Below, piece by piece: positions 60,824 to 64,000 of a stretch of DNA of 64,000 nt. The notes beneath the pieces were generated by a model that searched no databases, was not told the origin of the DNA, and saw only the letters and a program-made list of their open reading frames with translations. The position numbers and the translations under genes are program-made. Origin of the DNA: Thermithiobacillus tepidarius DSM 3134 (GTDB lineage: Bacteria; Pseudomonadota; Gammaproteobacteria; Acidithiobacillales; Thermithiobacillaceae); NCBI RefSeq assembly GCF_000423825.1, contig NZ_AUIS01000014.1, positions 1 to 64,000 on the forward strand, in the 5' to 3' direction. The stretch's first letter is position 1, and each line of letters starts with the position of its first letter.

Positions 60824-61801
60824 ATGAGCGTTCCGGAAACATCGCTGGTCATCCCCATCTACAACGAGCTGGACAACATCACGCCGCTCTTCGCCGCCCT
60901 CGATGCGGCCCTGCAGGGCCTGGACTTCGAGGTCATCCTGGTGGACGACGGCAGCCTGGACGGCACCGGCGAGGCCCTGGACGCAGGCGCGGCCCGGCTG
61001 GGCGAGCGCTACAAGGTCATCCATCTGCAGCGCAACTTCGGCCAGACCGCCGCCATGCAGGCGGGCATCGATGCCGCCCGCGGCGAAGTGATCGTCACGC
61101 TGGACGGCGACCTGCAGAACGATCCCGGCGACGTGCCCATGCTGGTCAAGGCCTTGCGCGAGCAGGACATGGACGTGGTGGCCGGCTGGCGCAAGAACCG
61201 CCAGGACGGCCTGTGGCTGCGCAAGATCCCCTCGCGCGCCGCCAACTGGCTCATCGGCCGGCTGACTGGCGTGCGCCTGCATGACTACGGCTGCACGCTC
61301 AAGGCTTACCGGGCCTCGGTGCTGAAGGCCATCCGCCTCTACGGCGAGATGCACCGCTTCATCCCCGCCTGGCTCGCCACCCAGACCTACACCAACCGCA
61401 TCGTCGAAGTGCCGGTGCGGCATCATCCGCGCGTGGCGGGCAAGAGCAAGTACGGCATCTCCCGCACCTCGCGCGTCTTCGTCGATCTGCTCTTCGTCAA
61501 GTTCTTCATGCGCTTCAACCAGCGCCCCATGCACTTTTTCGGCACGCTGGGACTCAGTTTCCTGGTGCTGGGGCTGCTCATCCTGGGCTATCTCTTCGGG
61601 CTGAAGCTCTTCACCGGCGCCAGCATCGGTGGTCGGCCCATGCTCCTGATCGGCATCCTCGGCGTGATCGCCGGCATCCAGTGGCTGAGCACCGGGCTGG
61701 TGGGCGAGATGCTGTCGCGCATTTATTACGAGTCCCAGGGCAAGAAGAGCTACGTGGTGCGCCGCACCGTGCACCTGGAGCCGGCGGAGCGGGGGGCTTG
61801 A
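60824..61801 (+). CDS. DPM1/ArnC-like GT2 glycosyltransferase
   Basis: The 325-residue enzyme has an N-terminal GT-A domain: VIPIYNELDN, VILVDDGSLDGT and the DxD-type LDGDLQNDP. Two C-terminal membrane spans follow (FFGTLGLSFLVLGLLILGYLFG and MLLIGILGVIAGIQWL). This architecture is that of polyprenyl-phosphate glycosyltransferases such as ArnC and GtrB. It probably makes the lipid-linked donor for the GT39 enzyme before it. The stop codon overlaps the next start (TTGA). Confidence 0.88.
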   Translation: MSVPETSLVIPIYNELDNITPLFAALDAALQGLDFEVILVDDGSLDGTGEALDAGAARLGERYKVIHLQRNFGQTAAMQAGIDAARGEVIVTLDGDLQNDPGDVPMLVKALREQDMDVVAGWRKNRQDGLWLRKIPSRAANWLIGRLTGVRLHDYGCTLKAYRASVLKAIRLYGEMHRFIPAWLATQTYTNRIVEVPVRHHPRVAGKSKYGISRTSRVFVDLLFVKFFMRFNQRPMHFFGTLGLSFLVLGLLILGYLFGLKLFTGASIGGRPMLLIGILGVIAGIQWLSTGLVGEMLSRIYYESQGKKSYVVRRTVHLEPAERGA

Positions 61802-62517
61802 GCGTCGTTCCCATCCTGATGTACCACAATCTCGGCCGGCCGCCGGCCGGCGCGCGCCTGCGCAGCCTCTACGTGCGCCGCGGCGCCTTCGCCCGCCAGA
61901 TGCGCCTGCTGCGCCTTTTGGGCTATCGCGGCCTGTCCATGGGCGCGGCCATGCCTTACCTGCGCGGCGAGCGGCAGGGGCGGGTGGCGGTGATCACCTT
62001 CGACGACGGCTACGTGGACACCCTGGCAGCGGCCCTGCCGGTGCTGCAGGGCCATGGCTTCTCCGCCACCTGCTACGCGGTCAGCGCGCGCCTGGGCCAG
62101 CACAACGACTGGGACGCGGACGAGCTCGGCGTGCGCAAGCCCCTGATGGACCGGGTGCAGCTGCGCCGCTGGCGCGATGCCGGCATGGAGGTCGGCGCCC
62201 ACACCCGCACCCATCCTCACCTGCCCGCCTGCAGCGCGGCGCAGTTGCACGACGAGGTGGCGGGCAGCAAGGCGGAGCTGGAAGACGTGCTGGGTGTGCC
62301 GGTGACGCAGTTCTGCTATCCCTACGGCGACCTGGACGCGCGCAGCATCGACGCGGTGCAGCAGGCCGGCTTCGCCGCCGCCACCACCACCCGGCGCGGG
62401 CGGGCGCGGCCCGGCGATGATCTTTTTCGGTTGGCGCGGGTGCTGGTGGGCGGGCACAACCTGCCGCACCTCTTCGCCCTCAAGATCCTGAGCAATTACG
62501 AGGACCGGCGCGGATGA
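61798..62517 (+). CDS. Polysaccharide deacetylase
   Basis: The 239-residue NodB-type carbohydrate esterase has the metal and catalytic motifs ITFDDGY, HTRTHPHL and CYPYGDLD. It removes N-acetyl groups from a glycan; no signal peptide is seen, so it may act on a cytoplasmic lipid-linked intermediate. The likely start is a TTG overlapping the GT2 stop; the next ATG would cut off the first conserved strand (PILMYHN). It overlaps the next gene by 4 bases (ATGA). Confidence 0.87.
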   Translation: MSVVPILMYHNLGRPPAGARLRSLYVRRGAFARQMRLLRLLGYRGLSMGAAMPYLRGERQGRVAVITFDDGYVDTLAAALPVLQGHGFSATCYAVSARLGQHNDWDADELGVRKPLMDRVQLRRWRDAGMEVGAHTRTHPHLPACSAAQLHDEVAGSKAELEDVLGVPVTQFCYPYGDLDARSIDAVQQAGFAAATTTRRGRARPGDDLFRLARVLVGGHNLPHLFALKILSNYEDRRG

Positions 62518-63626
62518 GACTGCTGTTCGTGGGCACCAACAAGGGCGGCGGTGGCACCGAAAGCCACTTCGTCACCCTGGCCCGCGCCATGAGCGCGGCC
62601 GGCCATGCGGTGGCCGCCGTGGCGCGGCCCGGATGTCCCATCGCCCAAGGCCTGCAGGGCAGCGGCGTGGACCTCTATCCGGGCGTCTTCAAGAACGTCT
62701 TCGACCCGCGCGGCTACCGCGCCGTCTGGCGGGCGGCGCGCCGTTTCCGGCCCGATTGGATCGTGGGCAGCTTCAGCAAGGAGTACTGGCCGCTGGCCGG
62801 CCTCTCCCATGCCCTGGACGTGCCCTTGGCGCTCTTCAAGCACATGGATTTTCCCATGAAGCCCGCCACCCACCATTTCATCCCGCGCCTGGCCGGCCGC
62901 TTCATCGTCATTTCCGACTTCATGCGCAAGCGTTTCATCGGGCGGGGCGTGCCGGCCGACTACCTGCATGTGCTCTACAATCCGCTGGACCTCGCCTACT
63001 TCCGACCCGATCCCGCCCTGCGCCGGCAGGCCCGCACGGCGCTCGGGCTGCACGAGGACGATGTGCTGGCCGGCTTCATCGGCGCCCTGCATCCAGGCAA
63101 GGGCATTTTCGTCCTCGCAGATGCCTTGGATCAAGCCATGGACCGCCTGCCCCGGCTCCGGGCCCTGTGGGTGGGCGAGGGCCCGGTGGCGGCGGACTTC
63201 GCCCGGCGCCTGGCCGCCAGTCCCCACGCCGAGCGCCATGTCCGCCGCGGCTGGAGCAAGGATGTGCGGCCTTTCTACGCCGCCATGGACCTGCTGGCCA
63301 TGCCATCTGTCGAATCGGACACCTTCGGCCGCGTGTCCATCGAGGCGCAGGCCTGCGGCGTGCCGGTGCTGGGCAGCCAGTTGGGCGGCATTCCCGAGAC
63401 CCTGCTGCCCGGCGCGAGCGGCCTGCTGCTGCCGCCCGGCGCGGTGGAAGCATGGCGCGATGCCATGCTGGAGCTGGCCCAGGACGCGCCGCGCCGCCAG
63501 CGCATGGGACAAGCCGGTTGGGAATTCGTCAACGACCGTTTCAGCGCCCCGGTGATCGCCGAGGACTTCCGGCGGCTTTTGATGGAAGGGCAGGTGAGCA
63601 GGTGGCCGGCGAGCGCTTTACGGTAA
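62514..63626 (+). CDS. GT4-family glycosyltransferase
   Basis: The 370-residue GT-B enzyme begins RLLFVGTNKGGGGTESHFVTLARAM, with the glycine-rich acceptor loop. It carries the GT4 nucleotide-sugar motif in PSVESDTFGRVSIEAQACGVPVLG, with the EX7E glutamates. It transfers a sugar during LPS or capsule assembly. It overlaps the deacetylase at its start and the next glycosyltransferase at its end, so the set is tightly coupled. Confidence 0.9.
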   Translation: MRLLFVGTNKGGGGTESHFVTLARAMSAAGHAVAAVARPGCPIAQGLQGSGVDLYPGVFKNVFDPRGYRAVWRAARRFRPDWIVGSFSKEYWPLAGLSHALDVPLALFKHMDFPMKPATHHFIPRLAGRFIVISDFMRKRFIGRGVPADYLHVLYNPLDLAYFRPDPALRRQARTALGLHEDDVLAGFIGALHPGKGIFVLADALDQAMDRLPRLRALWVGEGPVAADFARRLAASPHAERHVRRGWSKDVRPFYAAMDLLAMPSVESDTFGRVSIEAQACGVPVLGSQLGGIPETLLPGASGLLLPPGAVEAWRDAMLELAQDAPRRQRMGQAGWEFVNDRFSAPVIAEDFRRLLMEGQVSRWPASALR

Positions 63627-64000
63627 TCATCGTCAACTACAACGGCGGCGCCATGCTGCTGGACTGCGTGCGCTCGGCCTTGGCCGAGGGCGTGCCCGCG
63701 GCGCAGGTGATCGTGGTGGACAACGGCAGTGGGGACGACTCCATCCCGCTGCTGACGAGCCAAGTTCCCCAAGCCGTGGTGATCCGCAATCCCTGCAACG
63801 CCGGCTTCGCACGGGCGGTGAATCAGGGGCTGCGGCGGGTGGGCACGGACTTCGCCCTGCTCCTGAACAACGACGCCCAACTGCAGCCGGGCGCCCTGGC
63901 GGCCTTTGCCCGGGTCTTCGCCCAGCGGCCCCGGCTGGCCATGGCCGGCGGTCAACTCCTCTATGCCGACGGGCGTCGGCAGAATTCGGTGGCGGCCATC
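63602..64000 (+). CDS. GT2-family glycosyltransferase, 5' part only
   Basis: An open frame from a GTG at 63602 runs off the window after 133 codons. The start FTVIIVNYNGG, IVVDNGSGDDS and LLLNNDAQL are those of rhamnosyltransferase-type GT2 enzymes. It overlaps the GT4 gene by 25 bases in another frame. The C-terminal half and any extra domain are outside the window. Confidence 0.88.
   Translation, partial: MAGERFTVIIVNYNGGAMLLDCVRSALAEGVPAAQVIVVDNGSGDDSIPLLTSQVPQAVVIRNPCNAGFARAVNQGLRRVGTDFALLLNNDAQLQPGALAAFARVFAQRPRLAMAGGQLLYADGRRQNSVAAI

Overview
The window is 64 kb of GC-rich, densely coded DNA from a proteobacterial chromosome. Gram-negative markers are LPS heptosyltransferase (waaF), TonB, TolC, YhdP and a type I secretion system. 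The blocks glnE-ilvE-zinc finger protein-waaF and yhdP-nitrilase, the EpsA-like LuxR regulator and the many GTG/TTG starts suit a beta- or gammaproteobacterium. The sequence alone does not settle which. No rRNA, tRNA, CRISPR array, transposase or phage gene was seen.

Layout. 1-1.9 kb: a stand-alone globin, a [2Fe-2S]/FAD/NAD reductase and a small membrane protein, resembling a flavohaemoglobin split over separate genes. 2-4.25 kb (minus strand): an ECF sigma factor, its membrane anti-sigma partner and a di-haem cytochrome c peroxidase. 4.4-8.5 kb: a TerC/Alx membrane protein, an arsenic operon (arsR, arsB, thioredoxin-type arsC, a VOC protein) and a ComFB-like protein. 8.5-15.5 kb (minus strand): a two-protein, two-module NRPS with its own phosphopantetheinyl transferase. 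The adenylation codes read as cysteine then proline, so a Cys-Pro dipeptide or its cyclic form is predicted. 15.9-17.4 kb: tldD. 17.8-25.6 kb: one long operon with a sorbosone-dehydrogenase-like lipoprotein, a cytochrome c lipoprotein and an ebo-type metabolite-trafficking cluster (UbiA prenyltransferase, dehydroquinate-synthase homologue, small unknown, TatD hydrolase, TIM barrel, phosphodiesterase).

25.6-45.4 kb is a type I secretion locus: tolC, a divergent LuxR regulator, a HlyB-type ABC exporter, a 3577-residue RTX protein, a HlyD-type adaptor and a phenylacetate-CoA-ligase-like enzyme. The RTX protein carries a FrpC-like self-processing module with a predicted Asp233-Pro234 cleavage site, about twelve RTX blocks and a C-terminal array of cadherin-like repeats. 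Just upstream lie a broken copy of its own N-terminus and an AT-richer gene for a protein with two membrane segments that overlaps its start. This is the part most likely to hold something undescribed: a self-processing, T1SS-exported N-terminal effector with a possible immunity protein. A decayed glycosyltransferase gene lies between the RTX gene and hlyD.

45.6-64 kb returns to housekeeping and envelope genes: tonB-like, an EamA transporter, a small lipoprotein, a nitrilase-family amidase and yhdP, then glnE, ilvE, a zf-CHCC protein, a patatin-like lipoprotein, waaF and a run of glycan genes (GT39, GT2, polysaccharide deacetylase, GT4 and a GT2 cut by the window end).
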